64,000 nt of DNA, from positions 1-64,000 of the forward strand of contig NZ_FOAR01000027.1 in assembly GCF_900109755.1 (NCBI RefSeq), read 5' to 3'. Numbering within the stretch: the first letter of the stretch is position 1; each line of letters opens with the position of its first letter. Below are positions 16,445 through 25,100 of this stretch, in pieces. This stretch comes from Pseudomonas agarici (lineage in GTDB: Bacteria > Pseudomonadota > Gammaproteobacteria > Pseudomonadales > Pseudomonadaceae). A model generated the notes under the pieces. That model was not told the origin of the DNA. It saw only the letters and a list, made by a program, of their open reading frames with translations, and searched no databases. The position numbers and the translations under genes are program-made.

Positions 16445-18343
16445 ATGGGGCAGGCAGTGAGTCAGGCGCCGGTTGGGCATTCGGCGACAAAGCCGTTGGG
16501 CATGCTGGTGGCTGCGGTGGGGGTGGTGTACGGCGATATCGGCACCAGTCCGTTGTACACCCTCAAGGAGGTGTTCTCCGGTGGGTATGGGGTTCAGGTC
16601 AACCATGATGGCGTATTCGGGATTCTCGCACTGATTTTCTGGTCGTTGATCTGGGTGGTCTCGATCAAGTACGTGTTGTTCATCCTGCGGGCGGACAACC
16701 AGGGCGAGGGTGGAATCATGGCCTTGACCGCCCTGGCGCGGCGGGCGGCGTCGCCGTATCCGCGGTTGCGGGCGGTGTTGGTGATCCTCGGGTTGATCGG
16801 CGCGGCACTGTTCTATGGCGACAGCATGATCACTCCGGCCATCTCGGTATTGTCGGCGGTGGAAGGGCTGGAGTTGGCCTTTGACGGCCTGGAGCGCTGG
16901 GTGGTGCCGCTGTCGCTGGTGGTGCTGGTGGGGTTGTTCCTGATCCAGAAACACGGGACGGCGAGCATCGGCAAGTTGTTCGGGCCGGTGATGGTCGCCT
17001 GGTTCCTGGTACTCGGAGTTCTAGGCGTGCATGGCATTCTCCAGCATCCGCAAGTGCTCAGCGCGCTGAATCCGATGTGGGGCGTGCGTTTCTTCGTGGT
17101 GCATCCCGGCATGGGCGTGGCGATTCTCGGCGCGGTGGTGCTGGCATTGACCGGTGCCGAAGCGCTATATGCCGACATGGGCCACTTTGGCCGCAAGCCG
17201 ATCGCCCGTGCCTGGTTCGCGCTGGTACTGCCGGGGCTGGTGCTGAATTACTTCGGCCAGGGTGCCCTGTTGCTGGAAAACCCGGAAGCGGCGCGCAACC
17301 CGTTCTACCTGCTGGCGCCGTCCTGGGCGCTGGTGCCGTTGGTGGGATTGTCGACCCTGGCAACCGTGATTGCTTCGCAGGCGGTGATTTCCGGAGCCTT
17401 CTCCCTGACCCGTCAGGCAATCCAGCTCGGCTACATTCCGCGCATGTATATCCAGCACACCTCCAGTGCCGAACAGGGGCAGATCTACATCGGGGCGGTG
17501 AACTGGAGCTTGATGGTCGGCGTGATTCTGCTGGTACTGGGCTTCGAGTCCTCCAACGCGCTGGCCTCGGCCTACGGCGTGGCGGTGACCGGGACCATGC
17601 TGATCACCAGCATTCTGGTGTCGGCGGTGATGTTGCTGCTGTGGAAGTGGCCGCCGATTCTCACGGTACCCATCCTGGTCGGTTTCTTGGTGGTGGATGG
17701 ATTGTTCTTCGCCGCCAACGTGCCGAAGATCGTCCAGGGCGGTGCTTTCCCGGTGCTGGCGGGGATTGCGTTATTTATCCTGATGACCACCTGGAAGCGC
17801 GGCAAGGAGCTGTTGGTGGATCGCCTGGATGAGGGTGGCCTGCCGCTGCCGATCTTTATCGGCAGTATCCGCGTGCAGCCTCCGCATCGCGTGCAGGGCA
17901 CGGCGGTGTTCCTCACCGCCCGCGCGGACGCGGTGCCTCATGCCTTGTTGCATAATCTGCTGCACAATCAAGTGCTGCATGAACAGGTGGTGCTACTGAC
18001 GGTGGTCTACGAAGACATTCCGCGGGTGCCGAGCCAGCGACGGTTCGAGGTCGATTCCTACGGCGAAGGTTTCTTCCGGGTGATCCTGCATTTTGGTTTC
18101 ACCGACGAACCGGACGTGCCGGAGGCGCTGAAGCTGTGCCACCTCGACGAGTTGGATTTCAGCCCGATGGGCACTACCTACTTCCTCAGCCGTGAAACCG
18201 TGATCGCGTCGAAGATCGTCGGCATGGCGCGCTGGCGGGAGTCGCTGTTCGCCTTCATGCTCAAAAACGCCAACGGCAACCTGCGGTTCTTCAAGCTGCC
18301 GGTGAACCGGGTGATTGAGCTGGGCACCCAGGTCGAGATGTAA
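16445..18343 (+). CDS. kup: Low-affinity potassium transporter Kup
   Basis: A 632-residue K+/H+ symporter of the Kup/HAK family with 12 predicted membrane helices in the first 430 residues and a cytoplasmic C-terminal domain. The N-terminal signature GVVYGDIGTSPLYTLKE is intact, as are the LRADNQGEGGIMALTALARR and GDSMITPAISVLSAVEG motifs. Both a TTG (16442) and an ATG (16445) are adjacent; I prefer the ATG, which sits well after GGGGAG. A strong terminator follows. Confidence 0.94.
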   Translation: MGQAVSQAPVGHSATKPLGMLVAAVGVVYGDIGTSPLYTLKEVFSGGYGVQVNHDGVFGILALIFWSLIWVVSIKYVLFILRADNQGEGGIMALTALARRAASPYPRLRAVLVILGLIGAALFYGDSMITPAISVLSAVEGLELAFDGLERWVVPLSLVVLVGLFLIQKHGTASIGKLFGPVMVAWFLVLGVLGVHGILQHPQVLSALNPMWGVRFFVVHPGMGVAILGAVVLALTGAEALYADMGHFGRKPIARAWFALVLPGLVLNYFGQGALLLENPEAARNPFYLLAPSWALVPLVGLSTLATVIASQAVISGAFSLTRQAIQLGYIPRMYIQHTSSAEQGQIYIGAVNWSLMVGVILLVLGFESSNALASAYGVAVTGTMLITSILVSAVMLLLWKWPPILTVPILVGFLVVDGLFFAANVPKIVQGGAFPVLAGIALFILMTTWKRGKELLVDRLDEGGLPLPIFIGSIRVQPPHRVQGTAVFLTARADAVPHALLHNLLHNQVLHEQVVLLTVVYEDIPRVPSQRRFEVDSYGEGFFRVILHFGFTDEPDVPEALKLCHLDELDFSPMGTTYFLSRETVIASKIVGMARWRESLFAFMLKNANGNLRFFKLPVNRVIELGTQVEM

Positions 18344-18354
18344 TCCTGCGATCA

Positions 18355-18395
18355 CAAAAAAGCCCCCGTTGCCTTGTGGCGGCAGGGGCTTTTTG
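18355..18395 (+). terminator. Intrinsic terminator after kup
   Basis: An A-rich start, a stem built on AAGCCCCCG and CAGGGGCTT around TTGT, then five T. Nearly the same sequence recurs after the toxin gene at 19098-19137. Confidence 0.9.
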
Positions 18396-18501
18396 CTGAG
18401 GCGTGGAACGATCAGCTATATTAGGTTACGTTTAATTTGATGTAGTATTTTGCGTTCTATTTTATGATTTTTCTGTTCTAACCTGTGCGGGAGAGAGTGA
18501 T

Positions 18502-18792
18502 ATGACTGCATTGCTGGAACGTGCCGATCAGGCTGTCTCGGTGACAGCCATGGTTCGTGGCTTCAGTGCCAAGCTCAAGGACATTGCCAGCCGGACTACC
18601 GAGCGTCTGGTGATTTTCAAGGATAACGAACCTGCGGCGGTGATTATCAATGTCGAAGCCTTTCAGGAAATGCTCGACGAGTTGGAGAATCTTCGTGTCG
18701 AAGCAACCGCGCATGAACGGCTGATGGGCTTCGATGCGGGTAACGCCCTCTCTCATAAAGACCTGCGGGCACGCTACGCCGCAAAGGATTGA
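18502..18792 (+). CDS. Phd/YefM-family antitoxin
   Basis: A 96-residue antitoxin of a type II toxin-antitoxin pair. The N-terminal half is a Phd/YefM-type DNA-binding fold (SVTAMVRGFSAKLKDIAS, then ERLVIFKDNEPAAVIINVEAFQEML), which normally represses its own promoter. The C-terminal half is a charged helix that should wrap and block the toxin. The ATG at 18502 follows a GGGAGAGAG ribosome site. The upstream 90 bases are notably AT-rich compared with the surroundings and probably hold promoter and operator. The toxin gene starts 13 bases after the stop. Confidence 0.85.
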   Translation: MTALLERADQAVSVTAMVRGFSAKLKDIASRTTERLVIFKDNEPAAVIINVEAFQEMLDELENLRVEATAHERLMGFDAGNALSHKDLRARYAAKD

Positions 18793-18805
18793 TTGGGAGA
18801 AGGGG

Positions 18806-19093
18806 ATGGCTTGGAGCGTTATCTATCATCCGCAGGTCATGGATGATCTGGATCAATTGGGCAGTGCCGCAGCGAATCGAATCCTCGATGTGATCGAGGA
18901 GCGCATTGTCCATGGCGAGCCGGACAAGAGCGGCAAGCCATTGCGCGGCAGTCTTGCGGGGTGTCGCAGGATCAGAACCGGCGATACGCGTATTGTCTAT
19001 CGTGTCGACGGCAAGGCCATCGAGGTGTTGATCGTGGCAGTCGGAGCCAGGCGGGACAGGGAAGTCTATGATACTGCCGAACGCCGGATCTGA
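18806..19093 (+). CDS. RelE/ParE-family toxin
   Basis: A 95-residue toxin of the RelE/ParE superfamily. Typical patterns are the start WSVIYHPQVMDDLDQL, the helix IEERIVHGEPDKSGKPLRG and the core strand CRRIRTGDTRIVYRVDG ending IEVLIVAVGARRDREVY. The Arg- and Tyr-containing core (RIRTGDTRIVYRV) and the R-x-x-x-V-Y end match RelE-type mRNA interferases better than ParE gyrase poisons, but this cannot be settled by eye. The start is the ATG at 18806 after GGGAGAAGGGG. It is coupled to the antitoxin and closed by its own terminator. Confidence 0.85.
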   Translation: MAWSVIYHPQVMDDLDQLGSAAANRILDVIEERIVHGEPDKSGKPLRGSLAGCRRIRTGDTRIVYRVDGKAIEVLIVAVGARRDREVYDTAERRI

Positions 19094-19097
19094 ATGC

Positions 19098-19137
19098 AAG
19101 AAAGCCCCCGTTACCTTGTGGCTGTAGGGGCTTTTGC
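19098..19137 (+). terminator. Intrinsic terminator after the toxin gene
   Basis: A stem of AAAGCCCCCG and TAGGGGCTTTT around CCTTGTGG, with a T run. It differs from the kup terminator at only a few positions, including the unpaired loop. Confidence 0.85.
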
Positions 19138-19153
19138 CGGTGTTTGTCGCGAC

Positions 19154-20434
19154 TTATTCGGCCCTGCTCTGGCGCTTGTCGATGGCGTCGATCAGGCGCT
19201 TGGCCAGCGCCGGGTAGTTTTCGTCGAAGTGATGCCCGCCCGGTAATTCCATCGGCTCGCCGACAGCGGTCTTGGTGGTACAGCCACTTTCATCAATCTC
19301 TTCCTTGCCGTAGATGCACAGCACCTTGGCGGCCGGCAGCTTGGCCATGTCGGGGCCGGTGTCCAGCTCCATGCCGGCCTTGCCCAGCCAGCCATCGACA
19401 TGAATCTCGAAGCTGCCGCTGCGGGCGAAGGCCAGTAGGATGATAGCGTCCACGCGCTGTTGTTCGGCTTCTGGCAGGCGGTTGTAGATCGCTGGCAGCA
19501 CGTCGGCACCGAATGAGTAACCGGTCAGCACAAAGCGCTTGATCCCCCATTTCTGGCGATAGTGCTGCATCAGTTCGGTCAAGTCGACAGCGCTCTGTTC
19601 CGGGCTCTTGTGTTGCCAGTAGTAGCGCAGGGTGTCGATACCGATCACTGGGTAGCCGAGCTTGGCCATTTCACCGGCGACATCGCGGTCGAGGTCGCGC
19701 CAACCACCGTCGCCGGAAAGGAACAGGGTCACAGTGTCGGTGGTCTGGCCGGCCGGTACTTCCACCACTGGAATGGCCAAGCCACCGTTCTCGGAACCGA
19801 CCAGCATCTTGCGCAGTTCGTTGTTCAGCACCTGTGGCAGGTGCACATCGTAGTCGCTGATGCTGGTCTCGGCATTGGCCTGGTCGCGCACGAACGCCGC
19901 GCTCGGATCATCCGGGCCGTCGTTCCAGGCGACGAGCCAGTGACCATGGGCCGCCGACTTGGCAACCGGTGTGCCGCAGCCTGGTTGCTCAAGGGTAAAA
20001 CCGACCGAGATGGCCTGGGCCTTGTCATCGGTCTGTGTCGCCAGCCAGTTCCAGGCCAGGGTGGCGCCTGGGCCGATACCGCCGACCAGCGTCGCCGGCC
20101 CTTTCAAGTGTTGCAGGGCGTTGTCCAGGGCCTGTTGCTGCAGCTTGCAATCATCCTTGGGCAGGATCACTTGGACGATCTGCGCGGCGCCGCTACGACT
20201 CAGCGCTGATAGTTGTTTGTCGCTGAGGGCGTCTTCGGCGAGGGTTGCCACGATGACCTGGGCCTTGGGTGTGGTGCCGGGGATCAAACGGGTCAGGGTC
20301 GAGCCATCGGCCTGATCCAGGTGTTCAAGAGTGGGTTGCGGCGTGGGGCGATTCCAGAACCAGTAGCCGCCACCCGCGAGCGCGGCCAAGACCAACACGA
20401 TTACCAGTAAAACCCGCCAGGAGCGTCGAATCAT
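19154..20434 (-). CDS. AcvB/VirJ-family hydrolase, likely aminoacyl-phosphatidylglycerol hydrolase
   Basis: A 426-residue protein with an N-terminal membrane anchor or signal (about residues 7-26) and a periplasmic alpha/beta-hydrolase domain of the VirJ family. The serine nucleophile is in GYSFGADVLP (near residue 306), with a C-terminal His in LPGGHHFDENY. A related P. aeruginosa protein encoded beside mprF removes alanine from alanyl-phosphatidylglycerol, and AcvB of Agrobacterium acts on lysyl-phosphatidylglycerol. Here the gene overlaps the mprF stop by one base (TGATG), so the two are translationally coupled. The lipid-hydrolase role is inferred from that precedent. Confidence 0.85.
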   Translation of the reverse strand: MIRRSWRVLLVIVLVLAALAGGGYWFWNRPTPQPTLEHLDQADGSTLTRLIPGTTPKAQVIVATLAEDALSDKQLSALSRSGAAQIVQVILPKDDCKLQQQALDNALQHLKGPATLVGGIGPGATLAWNWLATQTDDKAQAISVGFTLEQPGCGTPVAKSAAHGHWLVAWNDGPDDPSAAFVRDQANAETSISDYDVHLPQVLNNELRKMLVGSENGGLAIPVVEVPAGQTTDTVTLFLSGDGGWRDLDRDVAGEMAKLGYPVIGIDTLRYYWQHKSPEQSAVDLTELMQHYRQKWGIKRFVLTGYSFGADVLPAIYNRLPEAEQQRVDAIILLAFARSGSFEIHVDGWLGKAGMELDTGPDMAKLPAAKVLCIYGKEEIDESGCTTKTAVGEPMELPGGHHFDENYPALAKRLIDAIDKRQSRAE

Positions 20435-23079
20435 CAGCGTTTCACCAATCCAGTCAAGCCGCCCGCGATCAGGGCGGCAGTATCGGCCAGGGCAACCAGC
20501 GGATCGAGTCCGGCTGGCACGGCCATGTAACGAGGTTCCCAGTCAGGCTGGAACTTGTCTTTGAAGCGGCGCAGGCCCTGGAAGTTATAGAGTTGCTCAC
20601 CGCGCTGAAACACCATCGACCCCAGGCGCTGGGTCAGGGGAGCGCCGCGCCGGGGTTGCAGACCAGAGAGCGGTACCATGCCGAGGCTGAAGCGTGCATA
20701 TCCGTGATTTTTATAATGTTGAATCAAACCGACCATCAGGAACTCCATGGTCAGTTTCGGTGCGTCGGGGTGCGAGCGCATCAAGTCGAGGCTGGCCAGT
20801 TCATGGCTATGGGTCTCGAGCAGGTTGGCGAACGCCACCGGTCGACCTTCGAAATGAATGATCGCGACGCGGAAGTGGTTGATGTATTCCGAGCTGAAGC
20901 GGCCCAGGGAGAAGCCTTTCTCGCGGACGTTCTTGCCGGTCAGCCAGGCATCGGAAATCACCTTGAGTTCATCCAGAGGTGCTTGTCCCGGCTCGTAGAT
21001 CTCCAGAGACAGGCCGTCGCGACTGCCACGATTCCAGGTGTAGCGCAGGTCCTTCATCTCCTTGCCTTTGGATTCAAGATCAAAGCGGTGCAAGTCGACC
21101 CGGGCCTCTTCGCCGAGTTTGATAGCGGTCAGGCCGATGTCCATGTAGTACGGTAAGTTCTCGGCACGGACCTGATAGAACACTGGACGCGCATGGTGGG
21201 TATCGCACAGGTCGCGGAACTGCCAGATCAGCTCGGCGCGCTGGCGTGCTGGGCCAATTGGGTCATACAGCGATACCAGGCTGCGGCCGCGACGGGCATA
21301 CATGAGGAAGGCGGTATCGGTCGGATGGAACAGGAAGGCTTTGTCACCCGTCAGGGCCAGGCCGCCATCGGGCTGGTCGGAGGCCATCAGGATCTTGTGG
21401 GCACGTTCCAGTTCTTCGGCACTGGGCTGATGGATGACCGGGCGTTCGGTGCGCAGCAGCCAGGTCAGGGATACCGCCACCAGCAGTACCGCGGCACCCA
21501 GCAATGAGCGCAGTCCCCGTGGAGCATCGCCATCCAGTGCGAATTGCCACCAGAGTTCATGGCTGTAGGGCACGTCCTGGTAGGCGAACAGCAGTAACCA
21601 GACCGAAGCCCCCAGCACGCACAGGCTGGCTACCAGATACAGTGGCGAGAACGGTAGCTCGGTCAAGCGGCTGGGTCGGTAGAAGGAACGCCGGAAAGCT
21701 CCCAGCAGGCAGGCCGTGGCCGTCAGCATGCTGGCTTCTTCCCAGTCGAAGCCCTTGAGCAGCGAGAGCAGGGCGCCCACCAGCAGCAGGATCATGGTCA
21801 GCATCCAGGCCGCCGAGAGGCGCCGACGCAGGCCCTGGGCCAACAGCAGGCACAACACGCCTACCAGGCTGGCGCCGAAGTGCGAGGCGTCGATCAGGCG
21901 ATCCGGCACGAGGAAGTCGATGCCTTCCAGGCGGGTATCGATTTCCGGGGTGGCACCGGAGAACAGCAGCACCACGCCGGAAAGGAATACCAGCACCGCG
22001 AGGACCGGAGCGGCCAGGCCGGACGCCACGCGCATGCTCTGGCGCGACGCGATCAGACGCTGGGCCTCGGTGCTCAGCAGTGCCAGGCAAGCCAGCAGCA
22101 ACGGCAATAACACATAGATCAGCCGGTACAGCAGCAAAGCTGCCGCCAGTGGGGCTGCCCCCAGCTCATTGGCGAAAGCGGCCAGCAGGATCGCTTCGAA
22201 CACCCCGACGCCACCGGGCACGTGGCTGAGTACGCCCGCGGCCAGGGCCAAGAGGTACACCAACAGAAAGGCACCGAACGGCGGCGCCTGCGGCAGCAGC
22301 AGATACAGCACTGTTGCGGCGGCGGCCACGTCCAGGGCGGTGATGACCAATTGCAGCAAGGTCAGGCGGGCGCCGGGCAAGCGCAGGGTACGGCGACCGA
22401 CCTTGACCAGCAGGTTGTTCGGGATGGGTTGCTCTGGCAGGCGTCGACGATAAATACCCACTGCCAGCAGCGCGAACAGGGCAAGGAGGGTCACGGCAAC
22501 CGCGCCCAGCAGATAGGCGGGCAGGTGCAAGGCTTCAGCGGCAGCCGGCAGGTTGCTCAGAGTAGCCAGAGCAGCGAGCGGTGGCAGCGCGCAACCCAGC
22601 GACAGGCTGGCGAACAACGTCATGCGTGCGACTTCAGCGGCACCGAGGCCGTTGCGGGCGTAGAGACGATAGCGTACCGAGCCGCCGGAAAGCAGCGACA
22701 GGCCGATGGCATTGCCGATGGCGAAGGCGGTAAAGCCGCCTAGAGCCAGGGTCTTGGCCGGCAGGTGGACATTGGTATAACGACTGGCGGACCACTCATA
22801 CCCCAACAAGATGATAAAGCCGATGGCGGTTGCCGCGACGGCTCCCGCCAGGGCCGGCTTGGGCACGCCCAGAATCGAATCGTGAAGCGCATCCAGGTCG
22901 AGTTCGATCAACAGATGATGACAGGCGACCAGGGCAATGGCGAACAACAACAGGGTGACAATCAGCCCAACGGATTGACGGTACTTGCTCAGCAGATCCA
23001 GCCAGCGCAAGCGGGTGGCCGCAATCGGTTGTGTCGCTGTGACGGTGTCTTGTGGTTCAGACGAGTTGGCGCGCATCAA
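20434..23079 (-). CDS. mprF: Aminoacyl-phosphatidylglycerol synthase/flippase MprF
   Basis: An 881-residue bifunctional membrane protein. The N-terminal part (to about residue 540) carries some 13-14 hydrophobic helices and contains the flippase, with a SGGSVRYRLYARNGLG-type motif near residue 130. The C-terminal cytoplasmic domain (about 560-870) is the aminoacyl-tRNA transferase with a GNAT-like fold, seen in FLFHPTDTAFLMYARRGRS and LEFLMVGLIQHYKN-type segments. It aminoacylates phosphatidylglycerol (alanine in P. aeruginosa), which lowers surface charge and gives resistance to cationic peptides and acid. It leads a two-gene operon with the AcvB-like hydrolase. Confidence 0.93.
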   Translation of the reverse strand: MMRANSSEPQDTVTATQPIAATRLRWLDLLSKYRQSVGLIVTLLLFAIALVACHHLLIELDLDALHDSILGVPKPALAGAVAATAIGFIILLGYEWSASRYTNVHLPAKTLALGGFTAFAIGNAIGLSLLSGGSVRYRLYARNGLGAAEVARMTLFASLSLGCALPPLAALATLSNLPAAAEALHLPAYLLGAVAVTLLALFALLAVGIYRRRLPEQPIPNNLLVKVGRRTLRLPGARLTLLQLVITALDVAAAATVLYLLLPQAPPFGAFLLVYLLALAAGVLSHVPGGVGVFEAILLAAFANELGAAPLAAALLLYRLIYVLLPLLLACLALLSTEAQRLIASRQSMRVASGLAAPVLAVLVFLSGVVLLFSGATPEIDTRLEGIDFLVPDRLIDASHFGASLVGVLCLLLAQGLRRRLSAAWMLTMILLLVGALLSLLKGFDWEEASMLTATACLLGAFRRSFYRPSRLTELPFSPLYLVASLCVLGASVWLLLFAYQDVPYSHELWWQFALDGDAPRGLRSLLGAAVLLVAVSLTWLLRTERPVIHQPSAEELERAHKILMASDQPDGGLALTGDKAFLFHPTDTAFLMYARRGRSLVSLYDPIGPARQRAELIWQFRDLCDTHHARPVFYQVRAENLPYYMDIGLTAIKLGEEARVDLHRFDLESKGKEMKDLRYTWNRGSRDGLSLEIYEPGQAPLDELKVISDAWLTGKNVREKGFSLGRFSSEYINHFRVAIIHFEGRPVAFANLLETHSHELASLDLMRSHPDAPKLTMEFLMVGLIQHYKNHGYARFSLGMVPLSGLQPRRGAPLTQRLGSMVFQRGEQLYNFQGLRRFKDKFQPDWEPRYMAVPAGLDPLVALADTAALIAGGLTGLVKR

Positions 23080-23306
23080 TCACCTCTAGGATTGTGCGCG
23101 ACAGGATGGGGGTATCCAGCCAAGTTACCAATCCCTACGGACAAAATAATTACAAATATAACGCGTCTCGCCGTCTTGCGGCGACCTACGTCCCGGGGCT
23201 GTTGTAGAGGGGTTTGTTGCTAATTGAGCATAGCCTGTACAGGCATTGGTTCTGGCTTCCGTCGGGGATGGATTGTGCTTGAGCACCATGCTTTTTCAGC
23301 GAATAC

Positions 23307-23335
23307 AAAAAAGGCCACTCTTTCGAGCAGCCTTT
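23307..23335 (-). terminator. Terminator of initiator tRNA unit 1
   Basis: Read on the minus strand, AAGGCTGCTC GAAA GAGTGGCCTT is followed by T. A near-identical hairpin follows the second tRNA copy. Confidence 0.8.
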
Positions 23336-23344
23336 TCCGATGTT

Positions 23345-23421
<77 letters not shown>

Positions 23422-23434
23422 TCTGTGTGGCGGC

Positions 23435-23462
23435 ATTCTACAGCCAAACACCGGGGTGTCAA
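23435..23462 (-). promoter_or_regulatory. Sigma70 promoter of initiator tRNA copy 1
   Basis: On the minus strand a perfect -35 TTGACA (complement of 23457-23462), a 16-base spacer and -10 TAGAAT (complement of 23435-23440) end 14 bases before the tRNA. Confidence 0.85.
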
Positions 23463-23589
23463 CTGTTAATAGCCCAGAGGGTCAAAATAATGCAAAAAAC
23501 CCCAGCACGTCCTTTTGGATTGGATAAGTGTCAGACAATCAAGGTTTTTTTGATCGAGTGAGGAAGGGCTGGAAGAAACAAGCGAACAC

Positions 23590-23615
23590 AAAAAAGGCCA
23601 CTCTTTCGAGCAGCC
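23590..23615 (-). terminator. Terminator of initiator tRNA unit 2
   Basis: Minus-strand hairpin AGGCTGCTC GAAA GAGTGGCCT with a following T run. It is almost the same as the hairpin after copy 1, 283 bases away. Confidence 0.8.
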
Positions 23616-23627
23616 TGTTCTGATGTT

Positions 23628-23704
<77 letters not shown>

Positions 23705-23717
23705 TCTGTGTGGCGGC

Positions 23718-23745
23718 ATTCTACAGAGAAACACCGGCCTGTCAA
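23718..23745 (-). promoter_or_regulatory. Sigma70 promoter of initiator tRNA copy 2
   Basis: Minus-strand TTGACA (complement of 23740-23745), 16-base spacer and TAGAAT (complement of 23718-23723). Spacing is identical to that of copy 1. Confidence 0.85.
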
Positions 23746-23932
23746 ACCTTAATTTCGGAAAACCTCTTTATTGTTCAATTGCTTAGCCTCTTAAACAGGG
23801 TGCTTGAGGCGTCTCGAGGCCATGCCCTGCAAGGCTTTTGGCTCTATCGTGGTTGGCTTTTCGATTGAAAAACTAAATTTATATCGGCTATTTCTCACTG
23901 CCTTGTCGGAATATTTAAACCACTGGTGCTAT

Positions 23933-23948
23933 ATACAGGTATCAGTGA
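23933..23948 (+). promoter_or_regulatory. LexA (SOS) box upstream of dinB
   Basis: The 16-base sequence has the CTG-N10-CAG form with an AT-rich centre (CTG GTGCTATATA CAG). It lies 50 bases before the dinB start, as expected for an SOS-induced polymerase gene. Confidence 0.8.
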
Positions 23949-23998
23949 GATACTGACGATCCGTGCCGTTTCTGTCTTTTGAATAAACACTGTCCGCC

Positions 23999-25060
23999 AT
24001 GACGCAACGCAAAATCATCCATGTCGACTGTGATTGCTTCTACGCTGCCATCGAGATGCGCGACGACCCGAGCCTGGCCAGCAAGCCGCTGGCGGTGGGC
24101 GGAGCGGTAGATCGGCGGGGAGTGATCGCGACCTGCAATTACGAAGCGCGGGCATTTGGAGTGCGGTCAGCAATGTCATCGTGGCAGGCTTTGAACCTGT
24201 GCCCGGATCTGGTGATTGTCGAGCCGCGCATGCCTGTCTATAAGGAGGCGTCAAAGGAAATCCAGGCAATCTTTCGGGACTACACCGACCTGATCGAGCC
24301 GCTGTCGCTGGACGAGGCTTACCTGGATGTGTCTGACAGCCCCCACTTTGCCGGCAGTGCCACGCGGATCGCCCAAGATATCCGGCGTCGAGTGTCGCGC
24401 CAGTTGCATATTACCGTCTCGGCGGGTGTCGCGCCGAACAAGTTCCTGGCGAAGATTGCCAGTGACTGGAAAAAGCCCAATGGCTTGTTTGTGATCACTC
24501 CAGACCAGGTGGAGGCTTTTGTCGCCGGGCTGGCGGTCAGCAAACTGCATGGTGTCGGCAAGGTCACGGCGGACAAGCTGGGGCGATTGGGTATCGTCGA
24601 CTGCCTGCAGTTGCGCGAGTGGAGCAAGCTGGCCCTGGTGCGTGAGTTCGGTAGTTTCGGCGAACGCTTGTGGGGGCTGGCGCGGGGGATTGATGAGCGA
24701 GTGGTGCACAATGACAGTCGGCGGCAATCGGTCAGTGTCGAAAATACCTACGACGTCGATTTGCCCGATCTCGAAAGTTGCCTGCAAAAGCTTCCGCAGC
24801 TGATGGAAACCCTGGCCGGACGCATGGCGCGGCTGGACGATGGTTATCGACCGGGCAAGCCGTTCGTCAAGGTGAAGTTTCATGATTTTACCCAGACCAC
24901 CCTGGAGCAGGCCGGGGCCGCCCGGGATCTGGAGAGTTATCGACAGTTACTCAGCCAAGCATTTGCCCGTGGAGATAAGCCCGTGCGCCTGTTGGGTATC
25001 GGGGTGCGCTTGCAGGATTTGCGCGGCGGCCATGAGCAGTTGGAGCTGTTCAGCCGGTAA
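23999..25060 (+). CDS. dinB: DNA polymerase IV
   Basis: A 353-residue Y-family translesion polymerase. It begins with the catalytic-site strand IIHVDCDCFYAAIEMRD (first Asp and steric-gate Phe/Tyr). The second acidic motif SLDEAYLDV lies near residue 102, and the YEARAFGVRS finger motif near residue 42. Helix-hairpin-helix (KLHGVGKVTADKLGRLGI) and little-finger domains follow. It ends with a short QLELF-type sequence that resembles a beta-clamp-binding peptide, as in other Pol IV proteins. A LexA box upstream indicates SOS control. It is a distributive, error-prone enzyme acting at stalled forks. Confidence 0.96.
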   Translation: MTQRKIIHVDCDCFYAAIEMRDDPSLASKPLAVGGAVDRRGVIATCNYEARAFGVRSAMSSWQALNLCPDLVIVEPRMPVYKEASKEIQAIFRDYTDLIEPLSLDEAYLDVSDSPHFAGSATRIAQDIRRRVSRQLHITVSAGVAPNKFLAKIASDWKKPNGLFVITPDQVEAFVAGLAVSKLHGVGKVTADKLGRLGIVDCLQLREWSKLALVREFGSFGERLWGLARGIDERVVHNDSRRQSVSVENTYDVDLPDLESCLQKLPQLMETLAGRMARLDDGYRPGKPFVKVKFHDFTQTTLEQAGAARDLESYRQLLSQAFARGDKPVRLLGIGVRLQDLRGGHEQLELFSR

Positions 25061-25100
25061 GTCGTGTGAGCTGGCGGGCTCGCTCACACAGGGGAGGTGT

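Noticed and set aside
25064..25089. Hairpin GTGTGAGC/GCTCACAC after dinB as a terminator
   Set aside because: The stem is good but no T run follows on either strand, so it is not called as an intrinsic terminator.
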